Made by a program: the position numbers and the translations under genes
Shown here: one piece after another, positions 26,254-35,033 of the stretch
Layout of the letters: every line of letters starts with the position of its first letter
Numbering within the stretch: position 1 is the first letter of the stretch
Assembly: GCF_947496775.1 (NCBI RefSeq)
Contig: NZ_CANMDU010000009.1
Coordinates: 62,001-126,000, forward strand
Source of the DNA: an uncultured Maribacter sp.
GTDB taxonomy: Bacteria; Bacteroidota; Bacteroidia; Flavobacteriales; Flavobacteriaceae
Direction: 5' to 3'
DNA length: 64,000 nucleotides
Notes under the pieces: model-generated
What the model was told of the DNA's origin: nothing
The model's database searches: none
Seen by the model: only the letters and a program-made list of their open reading frames with translations

Positions 26254-27336
26254 ATGAATAATCCTATTACAAGGTATTTAAAAAGAATATTTTTAACCAA
26301 AAAAATTATTGGTAAAGATACTTCGTTGCAAGGATTGGCGCAAGCAGATGAGTTACTTCAAAGATTAGTTTCGCAAAAGAAAATACCAGGTTTGGCAATA
26401 ACCGTTTTAGAAGACGGAAAAACAATATTTCAAAAAGGGTATGGTTATACTAGTTTAGAAACAAAAAAAATAATAGACCCCGCGAATACTCAATTTAGAA
26501 TAGCGAGTGTATCTAAACCTATAGCTGCAATAGCTTTGGCGCATATGGTAGCAGATGGGGTGATAGATTTAGATGCTTCTTTTTTTAACTACGTTCCTTA
26601 TTATCCTCAAAAAGAGTGGGATTTTACCATACGCCAATTAGCAAGCCATACTGCAGGAATCAGAGGTTATAAAGGAATAGAATATGGGCTAAATAAAGAC
26701 TACTCTATAAAAGAAAGTATTTCAATATTTAAGGATGACCCCTTGCTTTTTAAACCAGGTACTGATTATTTGTATAATAGTTTCGATTGGGTTTTAGTTT
26801 CTCTAGCAATGCAAGAAGCTGGCGGACTTCCTTTTGAAGAGTACGTGGTTGAAAAGGTTTTGCAACCTTTACATTTAAAAAATACGGTTGCAGAAGTTAA
26901 AGGTGCTAATTACCCTAATGTTACTTCTTTTTATTCAAAAAATAGATTAGGGTTTAGAGAAGCTGTCCCTGTAAACAATTATTACAAATTAGCCGGGGGA
27001 GGTTTCCTTTCTACAGCAGTAGATATAGCAAATTTTGGACAAGCTTTTTTAGATAAAAGAGTATTACAAGAAAGTATTTTAAAACAATTTATAACTACGG
27101 AAGTCATCAACAATAAACCAACTTATTATGGTTTGGGTTGGCAAGTAAGTCAAGATAAAGCAGGGCGCGATTATTTTGGACATGTAGGGAACGGAATAGG
27201 AGGTTACTCTAATTTTTACGTATATCCAAATGAGCAACTAGTGTTTTCGATCTTAGTAAATTGTACCAATCCTAAGATTCAAGAAGAGTTAGATGAGGTG
27301 ATTTCTATTCTAATGAACAGAAAGAGGAATGCATAA
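26254..27336 (+). CDS. Serine hydrolase of the beta-lactamase / class C PBP family
   Basis: A 360-residue enzyme with the class C serine-hydrolase motifs: S85-V-S-K88 (nucleophile and base), YNS in LYNSFDW near residue 182 in place of the YxN motif, and HVG (GHVGNGIGG) in place of KTG, a pattern seen in LACTB-like esterases/peptidases. No signal peptide is evident (MNNPITRYLKRIF), which is unusual because many relatives are exported. It is 17 bp after the DUF2807 gene. It should hydrolyse an ester or peptide; resistance to antibiotics should not be assumed. Confidence 0.85.
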   Translation: MNNPITRYLKRIFLTKKIIGKDTSLQGLAQADELLQRLVSQKKIPGLAITVLEDGKTIFQKGYGYTSLETKKIIDPANTQFRIASVSKPIAAIALAHMVADGVIDLDASFFNYVPYYPQKEWDFTIRQLASHTAGIRGYKGIEYGLNKDYSIKESISIFKDDPLLFKPGTDYLYNSFDWVLVSLAMQEAGGLPFEEYVVEKVLQPLHLKNTVAEVKGANYPNVTSFYSKNRLGFREAVPVNNYYKLAGGGFLSTAVDIANFGQAFLDKRVLQESILKQFITTEVINNKPTYYGLGWQVSQDKAGRDYFGHVGNGIGGYSNFYVYPNEQLVFSILVNCTNPKIQEELDEVISILMNRKRNA

Positions 27337-27409
27337 TATTTTTTGGTTGGCAGTAAAGTAAGAAGGTTCTTCGTTTTTGCTAAGGATTTAACCATAAAAA
27401 CCAAAAAAT

Positions 27410-28525
27410 ATGAAAAAAGCAAATGTATTCTTAATGGGTTGTTTAGCAATTGCAGCAATGTCATGTTCTAAAGATGATGAAAATAAATTGGACAGCAACC
27501 CAGATCCGGACGGAGTAAATAAGCAGGAAGAAGTTCTGTTAGATATTGCAGCAGTAACTAATGGAGTAAGTATTGATGGTGCTACTAAAGTTCAAGGAAG
27601 CCCTGTTCCCAATGGAGATTTAGAATTCAGTTTAGATTACGACAAACAAACTGCTTTTCAAACCAACGGTTTTAATATAGAGTTTAAGGCGCCAGATGGT
27701 TTTGCAGGGGCTTATGTACAATTGAAAGATGAAAACGGAATGGCAGATTCTTATTTTGATATTCCTTCCGGCGCTACAAACAATGTTTATAATAAGGCAC
27801 CGAAAACTATAGAAAGAGGTCTTTTTACTAGTAAAAAATCGGATAAAGGAAACGTAACAGCAAAAGGAGAGGATACTTCTATTGATGTAAATTTTGAATC
27901 AGAAGTTACTGCAGGTACCTTTTGTTATGTAATTTGTGTTTATGATGGTCAAGGTAATGTTAGTCAGCCATCAGAAGTTTGCGTAACAGTAGAATCTTGG
28001 GGTGGTAATATTAACTTGGTTGCGGATTGGAGCTATACAAAAGAAATATATAAGGGAGAAACAATCAATGTTGGCGAGGCCGATTGCGATGATTTTGATA
28101 CCCGTACCGTGAACTGTGCTGGTGGAGAAACTAAAGAATTTAATACGGAATATTGTTATACTGTTGATGGTTTAGAACTAACAATAAAAAGTGACGGTAC
28201 CTATTCCTATGTTTCAGAGGAAACCAGTAGCGATTATGACTGGGATGCTACAATAGACTCGTGTAAGTTAGTAATTGAGAATCATAAAGTAAGGTATGCT
28301 TCTCAAGGTAATTGGGCTTATGATGTTGAGGAGAGTAGACTAACATTAGTAGAATTTGAATATACAGAAACTTACAATAATCAAACAGTGCCTGGAGTTG
28401 AAGAGGATGGGTATTTAATTTTTGACGGACAAGCAACAATCACCGAGAATAAGTTAGTAATTTCTGAAACTGAGATTTTTAACGATGTAGAAGAAATTGA
28501 TGAGTATCATTTCAGTAAAAAATAA
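27410..28525 (+). CDS. Hypothetical exported lipoprotein
   Basis: A 371-residue protein with signal MKKANVFLMGCLAIAAMSC and lipobox C19, followed by an acidic spacer (SKDDENKLDSNPDPDG). The N-terminal half is beta-rich and resembles a fibronectin-like module. The C-terminal part begins NLVADWSYTKEIYKGE and reads like a lipocalin-type domain as often found in Bacteroidetes lipoproteins. Eight cysteines beyond the lipobox are present (for example NCAGGE and TEYCYT), so disulfides are possible. The function is not recognised. Confidence 0.7.
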   Translation: MKKANVFLMGCLAIAAMSCSKDDENKLDSNPDPDGVNKQEEVLLDIAAVTNGVSIDGATKVQGSPVPNGDLEFSLDYDKQTAFQTNGFNIEFKAPDGFAGAYVQLKDENGMADSYFDIPSGATNNVYNKAPKTIERGLFTSKKSDKGNVTAKGEDTSIDVNFESEVTAGTFCYVICVYDGQGNVSQPSEVCVTVESWGGNINLVADWSYTKEIYKGETINVGEADCDDFDTRTVNCAGGETKEFNTEYCYTVDGLELTIKSDGTYSYVSEETSSDYDWDATIDSCKLVIENHKVRYASQGNWAYDVEESRLTLVEFEYTETYNNQTVPGVEEDGYLIFDGQATITENKLVISETEIFNDVEEIDEYHFSKK

Positions 28526-28547
28526 TAGAAATAATATCTATTAAGAT

Positions 28548-28577
28548 AAAGACTCTCATGTTTGGGAGTCTTTTTTT
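28548..28577 (+). terminator. Terminator after the 27410 lipoprotein gene
   Basis: AAAGACTCTC pairs with GGGAGTCTTT (one T/G pair) around ATGTTT, followed by Ts. It isolates the upstream gene from the aromatic operon. Confidence 0.85.
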
Positions 28578-28661
28578 ATTTTTAGTTATTCGCAACAATA
28601 ATGGTTAAATGCAAAAAAATTATTGCTTATTGGCCTAAATATTTGTAAATAAATAAAAAAT

Positions 28662-28702
28662 TAATGTAAAGCTTTCATTATTAAATTTAATTATTACTTT
28701 AG
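28662..28702 (+). promoter_or_regulatory. Putative promoter of the aromatic amino-acid operon
   Basis: TACTTTAG (28695-28702) is one mismatch from TAnnTTTG, and TTTC (28673-28676) lies 18 bp upstream in the -33 position. A near-palindrome TAATG-AAAGCTTT-CATTA (28662-28680, one extra T) overlaps the -33 region and could be an operator. The predicted start near 28709 is 14 nt before the leader-peptide ATG. Confidence 0.38.
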
Positions 28703-28722
28703 CCATCGTATTACAATAAAAA

Positions 28723-28794
28723 ATGACAAAGCAATATTTCTGGAACGGTTTTACCTTTTACTTCTTTTTTAAGAGAAGTGCGGAGCTGTTCTAG
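28723..28794 (+). CDS. Aromatic leader peptide of the pheA operon attenuator
   Basis: A 23-codon open frame, ATG to TAG, too short for normal gene calling. Ten residues are aromatic: seven Phe, two Tyr and one Trp, including the run YFFF at positions 13-16 and YFW at 5-7. It lies 104 bp upstream of pheA and immediately before a terminator hairpin. Its last codons overlap the left arm of a predicted antiterminator. This is the classic layout of pheL/trpL leader peptides: stalling on scarce Phe- or Tyr-tRNA would prevent termination. The length, composition and position make chance very unlikely, although the regulation itself is inferred. Confidence 0.82.
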   Translation: MTKQYFWNGFTFYFFFKRSAELF

Positions 28795-28849
28795 TATATT
28801 TTAAAATATAAATAGAGTAAAGTTCCGATAAAATCGGAACTTTTTTTTT
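28781..28849 (+). promoter_or_regulatory. Attenuator: antiterminator/terminator pair
   Basis: The terminator is an 11-bp perfect stem, AAAGTTCCGAT (28819-28829) with ATCGGAACTTT (28833-28843), loop AAA, followed by a T-run to 28849. The alternative pairing is CGGAGCT (28781-28787, inside the leader peptide's last codons) with AGTTCCG (28821-28827), seven pairs with one G-U. The two structures exclude each other, as required for ribosome-mediated attenuation of the pheA operon. Confidence 0.8.
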
Positions 28850-28898
28850 GTAAAAAAGTGAATAACAAACTGTTTTGAAATGCAGTAATTAAGAGGGC

Positions 28899-29726
28899 AT
28901 GAAATTAAATATAGCTATACAAGGAATAAAAGGATCTAACCATCACCAAGTGGCAAGAGATTACTTTGGGGATGATGTTAACTTGTTAGAGTGTATGTCT
29001 TTTGATTTTCTTGTAGAGCAATTATTGAAAGGTAAAGCAGATAAGGGAATAATGGCTATTGAAAATTCTATAGCAGGTTCTATAATCCCTAATTATGCTT
29101 TAGTTTATCATAATAATTTGCATATAATTGGGGAGTATTATTTAAATATTCATCATAACCTTATGGTGTCTAAAGGACAATCTATAGACCAAATTACCGA
29201 GGTAAGATCACATCCAATGGCATTGCTGCAGTGTAAGGATTATTTTAAAAGCTATCCACATATTAAATTGGTAGAAGATGTGGATACTGCGGAAACAGCA
29301 AAGCAGATTCAAGAACAATCGTTAAAGCATGTTGCGGCAATTGCACCAATGGTAGCAGCCGAGTTATATGATTTGGAAATTATTGCTCCAGAAATACAAA
29401 CTATAAAAGACAACTCTACCAGGTTTATTATTGTAAAAAAAACAAATAAGGAATTACCTAAAGAAGAAATTAATAAGGCGTCTATTCGTTTCGTTACAGA
29501 TCATAAAAGAGGGAGTTTAGCAGCAGTTTTAAATGTAATGAGCGATTGTAATTTGAATCTCACAAAAATTCAATCCTTACCTATTATTGAAACACCTTGG
29601 AAATACGCTTTTTTTGTAGATATAAAATTTGAAGAGTATTCTAGTTTTAGTAAAGCAAAATCACTTTTAGAAATAATGTCCGAAGATTTTAAAGTATTAG
29701 GAGAATATAAAAATGGAAGAGTATGA
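28899..29726 (+). CDS. pheA: Prephenate dehydratase
   Basis: This enzyme converts prephenate to phenylpyruvate in phenylalanine synthesis. It has 275 residues, a stand-alone dehydratase without the chorismate mutase found in E. coli PheA. The catalytic region contains the TRF motif (NSTRFIIVKK, about residues 167-176), and the C-terminal ACT domain (about 190-270) holds LTKIQSLPI where the usual allosteric ESRP motif is ESLP-like here (QSLP). It overlaps the aminotransferase start by 4 bp. It is the first structural gene after the aromatic attenuator. Confidence 0.94.
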   Translation: MKLNIAIQGIKGSNHHQVARDYFGDDVNLLECMSFDFLVEQLLKGKADKGIMAIENSIAGSIIPNYALVYHNNLHIIGEYYLNIHHNLMVSKGQSIDQITEVRSHPMALLQCKDYFKSYPHIKLVEDVDTAETAKQIQEQSLKHVAAIAPMVAAELYDLEIIAPEIQTIKDNSTRFIIVKKTNKELPKEEINKASIRFVTDHKRGSLAAVLNVMSDCNLNLTKIQSLPIIETPWKYAFFVDIKFEEYSSFSKAKSLLEIMSEDFKVLGEYKNGRV

Positions 29727-30868
29727 TTAGCACTGCGGATAGATTAAAAACAGTTGAGGAATACTATTTCTCTAAAAAATTACGAGAAGTTCGTGGGCTA
29801 ATTTCAGATGGAAAGCCAATTATAAATATGGGTATTGGTAGTCCCGATTTGGCACCGTCAGAAGGAGTTATACAGGCAGTTACTAATTCTTTAAGAGATA
29901 ATGGAGCTCACCAATATCAAAGCTACCAAGGTTTGCCAGAATTAAGAGAGGCTATTGCAGATTTTTATAAGAATAAATTTGGTGTTTCTGTAAACCCGCA
30001 AGATGAAGTATTGCCTCTTATGGGTTCTAAAGAAGGAATAATGCATATTAGTATGGCCTTTTTAAATACAGGTGATGAGGTATTAATTCCGAACCCTGGA
30101 TATCCAACATATACTTCGGTGACTAAATTAGTAGGAGCAGTTCCAAAACAATATAATTTAACAGCAGAAAAAGATTGGTTTCCAGATTTAGAAGATTTGT
30201 CAAAACAAGATTTATCTAAAGTTAAATTAATGTGGGTGAGCTATCCGCATATGCCTACTGGAGCAACAGCAACTAAAGAAAAATTGCAAGAACTTATTGC
30301 TTTTGCAAAAGCAAACGATATATTATTGGTTAATGATAACCCATACAGTTTTGTGTTAAGTAAAAACCCAACAAGTATACTGGCATTAGAGAATGCTAAG
30401 GATGTTGTTTTAGAGTTAAATTCTTTAAGTAAAACCTTTAATATGGCCGGTTGGCGTGTAGGGATGGTTTTAGGAAACAAGACACATATAAATGCTATTT
30501 TAAAGGTAAAAAGCAATATGGATTCTGGGATGTTTTACGGTATTCAAAAAGGGGCAATTGCAGCATTAAATAGTGGAGAAGATTGGTTTAATTCTTTAGA
30601 TCAAGTATATACTTCTAGAAGAGATTTAATGTTTCAATTAGCAGATAAATTAAATTGTGTTTACGATAAGAATGCAGTAGGCATGTTTGTTTGGGCAAAA
30701 TTGCCAGCTGGAGCAAAATCGTCAGAAGATTTTGTAGATGATGTTTTGTACGATAAAAATATATTTATAGCTCCAGGGACTATTTTTGGTAGTAACGGAG
30801 AAGGGTATATACGCTTTTCACTTTGTGTAAAAGAAGAAAAAATAAAAGAAGCAATAGCAAGATTTTAA
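29723..30868 (+). CDS. PLP-dependent aminotransferase of the aromatic operon (class I/II)
   Basis: A 381-residue fold-type I aminotransferase. The PLP lysine is K237 in SLSKTFNMAGWRVG; NDNPYSF precedes it and the final Arg block reads GYIRFSLC. Its position between pheA and tyrA strongly suggests it transaminates phenylpyruvate and 4-hydroxyphenylpyruvate (or prephenate), but class I enzymes cannot be assigned a substrate from sequence alone. The start overlaps the pheA stop (ATGA), implying translational coupling. Confidence 0.9.
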   Translation: MISTADRLKTVEEYYFSKKLREVRGLISDGKPIINMGIGSPDLAPSEGVIQAVTNSLRDNGAHQYQSYQGLPELREAIADFYKNKFGVSVNPQDEVLPLMGSKEGIMHISMAFLNTGDEVLIPNPGYPTYTSVTKLVGAVPKQYNLTAEKDWFPDLEDLSKQDLSKVKLMWVSYPHMPTGATATKEKLQELIAFAKANDILLVNDNPYSFVLSKNPTSILALENAKDVVLELNSLSKTFNMAGWRVGMVLGNKTHINAILKVKSNMDSGMFYGIQKGAIAALNSGEDWFNSLDQVYTSRRDLMFQLADKLNCVYDKNAVGMFVWAKLPAGAKSSEDFVDDVLYDKNIFIAPGTIFGSNGEGYIRFSLCVKEEKIKEAIARF

Positions 30869-30871
30869 AAA

Positions 30872-31735
30872 ATGAATGTATTTGTAATAGGTATTGGTTT
30901 AATAGGGGGGTCTATAGTAAAAGATGTAAAACGTCTTGTACCAAATACGACTATCTACGGTATAGATTCTAGCGCGGAACATGTAGAGCAGGCTTTATCT
31001 TTAGGCATTATTGATGAAAAAGCAGATTATAGCCAATTATCTCTTGCAGACATTGTTGTGGTAAGTATCCCGGTAGACGCTATGATTGCCGAGTTGCCTA
31101 AAATACTAGATGCTGTTAATGACGATTGTGTGGTTTTTGATGCTGGTTCCACCAAATTACAAATATGTAAAGTGTTGGAAAATCACCCTAAAAGGAGAAA
31201 TTTTTTAGCATGCCATCCAATTTCGGGAACGGAATTTTCAGGACCTTCAGCAGCTATTAATGGACTATATGAAGGAAAAACCAATATAATTTGCGAGGTA
31301 GAAAAAACAGCATTTAAATTACAAGAAAAAGCGTTAGAACTTTTTCAAACCTTAGGTATGCGTATTCGGTATATGAATCCAGAGGCACATGATAAGCATA
31401 TAGCATACGTATCACATTTGTCACACATCAGTTCCTTTATGTTAGGAAAGACGGTTATTGAGAAAGAAAAGAATGAACGTGATATTTTTGACATGGCGGG
31501 CAGTGGTTTTGAAAGCACCGTACGTTTGGCAAAAAGTTCCCCAGCAATGTGGACACCTATTTTTAAACAGAATAAAGAAAATGTCATAGAGACTTTAGAA
31601 GGCTATATTAATAACCTTACAGATTTTAAAAAAATGCTCCTTGCAGACGATTATGAGGGCATTTATAATGAAATGAATAATACCAATAAAATTAAAGAAA
31701 TATTAAACGGAATACCACAAACAAAGAATAAATAA
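30872..31735 (+). CDS. tyrA: Prephenate dehydrogenase
   Basis: NAD(P)-dependent enzyme converting prephenate to 4-hydroxyphenylpyruvate for tyrosine synthesis. It has 287 residues. The Rossmann motif IGIGLIGGSIVKD starts at residue 6, and the catalytic block ACHPISGTEFSGPSAA carries the conserved His-Pro, followed by HDKHIAYVSHLSHISSF. It lacks a chorismate mutase domain. It starts 3 bp after the aminotransferase and ends 2 bp before the DAHP synthase gene. Confidence 0.93.
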   Translation: MNVFVIGIGLIGGSIVKDVKRLVPNTTIYGIDSSAEHVEQALSLGIIDEKADYSQLSLADIVVVSIPVDAMIAELPKILDAVNDDCVVFDAGSTKLQICKVLENHPKRRNFLACHPISGTEFSGPSAAINGLYEGKTNIICEVEKTAFKLQEKALELFQTLGMRIRYMNPEAHDKHIAYVSHLSHISSFMLGKTVIEKEKNERDIFDMAGSGFESTVRLAKSSPAMWTPIFKQNKENVIETLEGYINNLTDFKKMLLADDYEGIYNEMNNTNKIKEILNGIPQTKNK

Positions 31736-31737
31736 AA

Positions 31738-32820
31738 ATGGAGAATTCAAAAGAAATGAGAACATGGTTGGATGACATGCAGCTAGATCATCCACTAGTA
31801 ATAGCAGGGCCATGTAGTGCTGAAACAGAAGAGCAAGTGTTAAAGATTGCTCATGAATTAAAAGATACAGATGTAAGCTATTACAGAGCTGGTATCTGGA
31901 AGCCAAGAACTCGTCCGGGGAATTTTGAAGGCGTTGGTATTTTAGGCCTTAAGTGGTTGCAGAAAGTAAAAGAGGAAACGGGAATGAAAACCTGTACGGA
32001 AGTTGCTAATAGAGCACACGTAGAACTTGCATTAGAGCATGATATTGATTTATTATGGATTGGAGCTCGTACTTCTGTAAGTCCGTTTATTATGCAAGAA
32101 ATTGCAGATGCTTTGGCAGGTACGGATAAAATAGTGTTAGTAAAAAACCCTATTAACCCAGACCTATCTTTATGGTTAGGTGGTATAGAGCGTTTATATA
32201 CTGCAGGGATAAAAAACTTAGGGGCAATACACAGAGGTTTTTCTACTTACGAAAAAACAAAGTACAGAAACATTCCTGAGTGGCAATTGGCAATTGAGTT
32301 TAAAAACAAATTTCCTGATTTACCATTAATAAACGATCCATCTCATATTACAGGTAATAGAGATATGATTTTTGATGTTTCACAAACCGCATTAGATTTA
32401 AATTTTGATGGGTTAATGATTGAAACTCATTTTGATCCAGATAATGCGTGGAGTGATGCTGCGCAACAAGTTACGCCAGCTACATTAGTACAGATAATGA
32501 AAGATTTAAAAATCAGAAAAGAAAATGATTCTGAAGAAGCGTATACTAAAGATTTAGCCAATTTACGTGCGCAGATTGATGTGATTGATAATCAGTTAAT
32601 AGAATCTTTAGGGAAGCGTATGAAAATTTCTGATAGTATTGGAAAGCTAAAGAAAGAAAAAAACGTTGCAGTATTACAGAGCAATCGTTGGAATCAGATT
32701 CTTGGAGCTATGATCTTAGAAGGAGAATCTAAAGGATTGAGTGAGGAGTTTGTTTTAAGAATGTTTAAGGCAATACACCAAGAATCTATAAATCATCAAG
32801 AAAAGATTTTAAATAAATAA
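31738..32820 (+). CDS. Bifunctional 3-deoxy-7-phosphoheptulonate synthase / chorismate mutase
   Basis: First enzyme of the shikimate pathway fused to chorismate mutase, 360 residues. The N-terminal part (about 1-265) is a type I-beta DAHP synthase of the KDO8P-synthase-like kind: VIAGPCSAETEEQ, YRAGIWKPRTRPGNFEG, NDPSHITGNRDMI. The C-terminal part (about 275-360) is an AroQ chorismate mutase: LRAQIDVIDNQLIESLGKRMKISDSIG-type helix (landmark LGKRMKISD). The C-terminal mutase is the Bacteroidetes arrangement and usually doubles as a feedback module. It supplies the mutase missing from pheA and tyrA in this operon and ends it. Confidence 0.94.
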   Translation: MENSKEMRTWLDDMQLDHPLVIAGPCSAETEEQVLKIAHELKDTDVSYYRAGIWKPRTRPGNFEGVGILGLKWLQKVKEETGMKTCTEVANRAHVELALEHDIDLLWIGARTSVSPFIMQEIADALAGTDKIVLVKNPINPDLSLWLGGIERLYTAGIKNLGAIHRGFSTYEKTKYRNIPEWQLAIEFKNKFPDLPLINDPSHITGNRDMIFDVSQTALDLNFDGLMIETHFDPDNAWSDAAQQVTPATLVQIMKDLKIRKENDSEEAYTKDLANLRAQIDVIDNQLIESLGKRMKISDSIGKLKKEKNVAVLQSNRWNQILGAMILEGESKGLSEEFVLRMFKAIHQESINHQEKILNK

Positions 32821-32824
32821 TATC

Positions 32825-32857
32825 AAAAAGCCGGCTTTTAAGCCGGCTTTTTATTTT
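32825..32857. terminator. Bidirectional terminator after the aromatic operon
   Basis: AAAAAGCCGGCTT pairs perfectly with AAGCCGGCTTTTT with a 2-nt centre, with A-rich and T-rich flanks. It serves the aromatic operon on + and the convergent 32874-33314 gene on -. Confidence 0.88.
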
Positions 32858-32873
32858 TTTAAAAGGAAAGTGT

Positions 32874-33314
32874 TTATTTTTTAAAAATATAACGAGTTAT
32901 AAAAATACCTTGCCCGTCTTTGTCTCCAGCATCGCTCTCCACCGCACTTAGTACGTGTATAAGCTCCCAGCCTTCTTTAGCCATTTTATTTAACTTTGAG
33001 GATATTACAGCGTCATTGGCGGCAATATTTTGAAATCGTATTCCGGCAATGTTGTAAAAATTTAAAAGTTTAGTTTCTTCAAAATTCTTTACCCTGATAT
33101 CTCCTCTTTTAGATTTGTTTCTGGAGTTGTTCTCCTCTGTTTGAGTAGAAGTGTAAGTTTCATAGTCTTTTTCTTCTTTAGCATCTATTATCCGTGAGCG
33201 TCCCATACCGCTTGGAACAATAGATTCTACACTTGTAATTACTTTAAATTCTTGGGCATTAATTCCAGAATAGGATAGTAGCCCAAATGCCATTAATAAA
33301 ATTATATTTTTCAT
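32874..33314 (-). CDS. Hypothetical secreted protein
   Basis: A 146-residue protein from the ATG at 33314, which begins a clear signal peptide (MKNIILLMAFGLLSYSGINAQ). Longer starts are possible but would put 15 polar residues before it. After the signal come an acidic, Lys/Asn-rich middle and a C-terminal block with KLNKMAKEGWELIHVLSA, resembling the short 'EGWELV' domain of small Bacteroidetes proteins (DUF4177-like). No function is assigned. It is probably periplasmic and monocistronic, converging on the aromatic operon. Confidence 0.7.
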   Translation of the reverse strand: MKNIILLMAFGLLSYSGINAQEFKVITSVESIVPSGMGRSRIIDAKEEKDYETYTSTQTEENNSRNKSKRGDIRVKNFEETKLLNFYNIAGIRFQNIAANDAVISSKLNKMAKEGWELIHVLSAVESDAGDKDGQGIFITRYIFKK

Positions 33315-33457
33315 TGTTTTGTTTATTTTAAAGACAATAAAAAGATGGTAAGGTTGCATAGGACTATAAAATTATTTCTAACAAAACTATTTAAAACCAA
33401 AATAGGAGCATATTTAGTCAAATACGCAGCGAAACAAACAAATTATACAATAACACG

Positions 33458-33487
33458 TTTGTAAATGATACGTATTAATTATTTTCG
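33458..33487 (+). promoter_or_regulatory. Putative promoter of the 33529 lipoprotein gene
   Basis: TTTG (33458-33461) and TATTTTCG (33480-33487, one mismatch to TAnnTTTG) are separated by 18 bp, close to the Bacteroidetes promoter spacing. The predicted start is about 35 nt before the ATG. Confidence 0.42.
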
Positions 33488-33528
33488 CCAATAATAAATA
33501 ACATGGGATATACCATAAAAAACCAAAA

Positions 33529-33858
33529 ATGACACAAAATTTTTTAAGAGTAAGTAAATCAATTTTAGCCCTATTTTTTTTAACGTTATTTCTTAATTGT
33601 TCCAAGAATCCAATTAAATGTTTAAATGGGAGCTGGGCACAAGATGTTGCTTCTGATTTAGAAGCGTTTACAACAGCATCGAGTAATTATAATGAGAATC
33701 CTACAGTAGAGAATTGTAATAGTTACAAAGCTGCACTTAACGGTTATATAAATGCTTTAGAGGGTGTTGATGATTGTTATAGAGGACTGGCAGATTTTGA
33801 TGGGGATTTTGATGATGCTAAAGAGGAGCTTTCTGAAATTGACTGTACAGAAAATTAG
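33529..33858 (+). CDS. Small hypothetical lipoprotein
   Basis: A 109-residue predicted lipoprotein with a signal ending in LFFLTLFLNC (lipobox Cys at 24). The mature part is acidic and carries four further cysteines (KCLNGSW, ENCNSYK, DDCYRG, DCTEN), enough for two disulfides. Its helical pattern suggests a small bundle. No family is recognised. It has a plausible promoter and a T-rich hairpin downstream, so it is probably monocistronic. Confidence 0.68.
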   Translation: MTQNFLRVSKSILALFFLTLFLNCSKNPIKCLNGSWAQDVASDLEAFTTASSNYNENPTVENCNSYKAALNGYINALEGVDDCYRGLADFDGDFDDAKEELSEIDCTEN

Positions 33859-33935
33859 ACCTCTAGTTTACAAAGTTAACTTTAGAATATTGTAAAGAAA
33901 GAAGTAATAGTTTTCTTTATTGCAACTAAAAATAT

Positions 33936-33984
33936 AAAAAGGCAGCCAAATAAAAGTGAAAATTATTGTTGGGTTGCCTTTTTT
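33936..33984 (+). terminator. Possible terminator after the 33529 gene
   Basis: AAAAGGCAGCC pairs with GGGTTGCCTTTT (one G-T) around a 23-nt AT-rich loop, with a run of Ts. The loop is long, so this is less certain than the other terminators. The rest of 33859-34079 holds no gene that I can see. Confidence 0.5.
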
Positions 33985-34079
33985 AGTTATAAACTATAAT
34001 AGCTTAATAAACAGAAAGATTAAGAATGTAAATCAATTTAAAAACTAAAATTGTTTCTTTGCATTGTTAATTAATGTAA

Positions 34080-35033
34080 ATGATAGGAACTGTATATAAA
34101 TCTACTGGGAGTTGGTACACTGTAAAGACAGAGGAAGGTAGTTTTTATAACTGTAGAATTAAAGGAAAGTTTAGAATTAAAGGAATTAAAAGTACGAACC
34201 CCGTTGCGGTTGGTGATATAGTGCATTTTGATGTAGAGAAAATTGGAGATGAAACTTTAGGAGTAATATCCTCTATTGAAGAAAGAAAGAACTATATCAT
34301 TAGAAAATCGGTTAATTTGTCAAAGCAAACGCACATTATTGCAACAAATTTGGATCAGGTTTTTTTAATGGTAACTTTAAATAATCCGCCTACCCATACT
34401 GCTTTTATAGATCGTTTTTTAGTTACTGCAGATGCCTATCATATTCCAGCGATAATCTTATTTAATAAAATAGATACTTATACCGAAGAAGAATTATTAG
34501 AAGTAAAGTACTTAGCTGCTCTATACCGAAAAGTTGGGTATACTTGTATTGGTATTTCGGCAAAAACGTCTAAAAATGTAGAGCAAGTAAAAACGTTGAT
34601 GGAAGGAAAAACTTCTATGTTTTCAGGACACTCAGGAGTCGGTAAATCTACTTTGGTGAATAGTATTGAACCGGGATTAAGTATAAAAACCAAAGAAATT
34701 TCTAAGCAGCATCTTCAAGGACAACATACTACTACTTTTGCAGAGATGTTCGACTTAAGTTTTAATTCCAGAATAATAGATACTCCGGGAATAAAAGGCT
34801 TTGGTATTGTAGATATGGAAAAGGAGGAAATAGGGAGCTATTTTCCAGAAATTTTTGCGTTAAAAGGAGAGTGTAAGTTTAATAATTGCTTGCATATAGA
34901 TGAACCTCATTGCGCAATAAAAAAGGCCCTAGAGACAGATGATATTGCATGGAGTAGGTATAAAAGCTATGTGCAAATGGTTTCTGGAGAAGATGAAAAT
35001 TATAGAGTAGATATTCATTCTGAAAAAAAATGA
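34080..35033 (+). CDS. rsgA: Ribosome small-subunit GTPase RsgA
   Basis: Circularly permuted GTPase acting in late 30S maturation. An N-terminal OB domain is followed by permuted motifs: G4 FNKID near 128, then G1 GHSGVGKS at 183-190, and G3 DTPG (IIDTPGIKG). The C-terminal zinc knuckle CKFNNCLHIDEPHC lies near 266-279. It has 317 residues, close to the normal length. It overlaps dtd by 4 bp (ATGA), so the two are co-translated. Confidence 0.95.
   Translation: MIGTVYKSTGSWYTVKTEEGSFYNCRIKGKFRIKGIKSTNPVAVGDIVHFDVEKIGDETLGVISSIEERKNYIIRKSVNLSKQTHIIATNLDQVFLMVTLNNPPTHTAFIDRFLVTADAYHIPAIILFNKIDTYTEEELLEVKYLAALYRKVGYTCIGISAKTSKNVEQVKTLMEGKTSMFSGHSGVGKSTLVNSIEPGLSIKTKEISKQHLQGQHTTTFAEMFDLSFNSRIIDTPGIKGFGIVDMEKEEIGSYFPEIFALKGECKFNNCLHIDEPHCAIKKALETDDIAWSRYKSYVQMVSGEDENYRVDIHSEKK

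Noticed and set aside
26254-27336. The serine hydrolase as an antibiotic-resistance beta-lactamase
   Set aside because: The YxN and KTG motifs are replaced by YNS and HVG, the pattern of esterase/peptidase relatives, and no signal peptide is evident.
33859-34079. A small RNA or tRNA gene in the gap before rsgA
   Set aside because: No cloverleaf, CCA-like end or stable structure beyond the terminator-like hairpin was seen.
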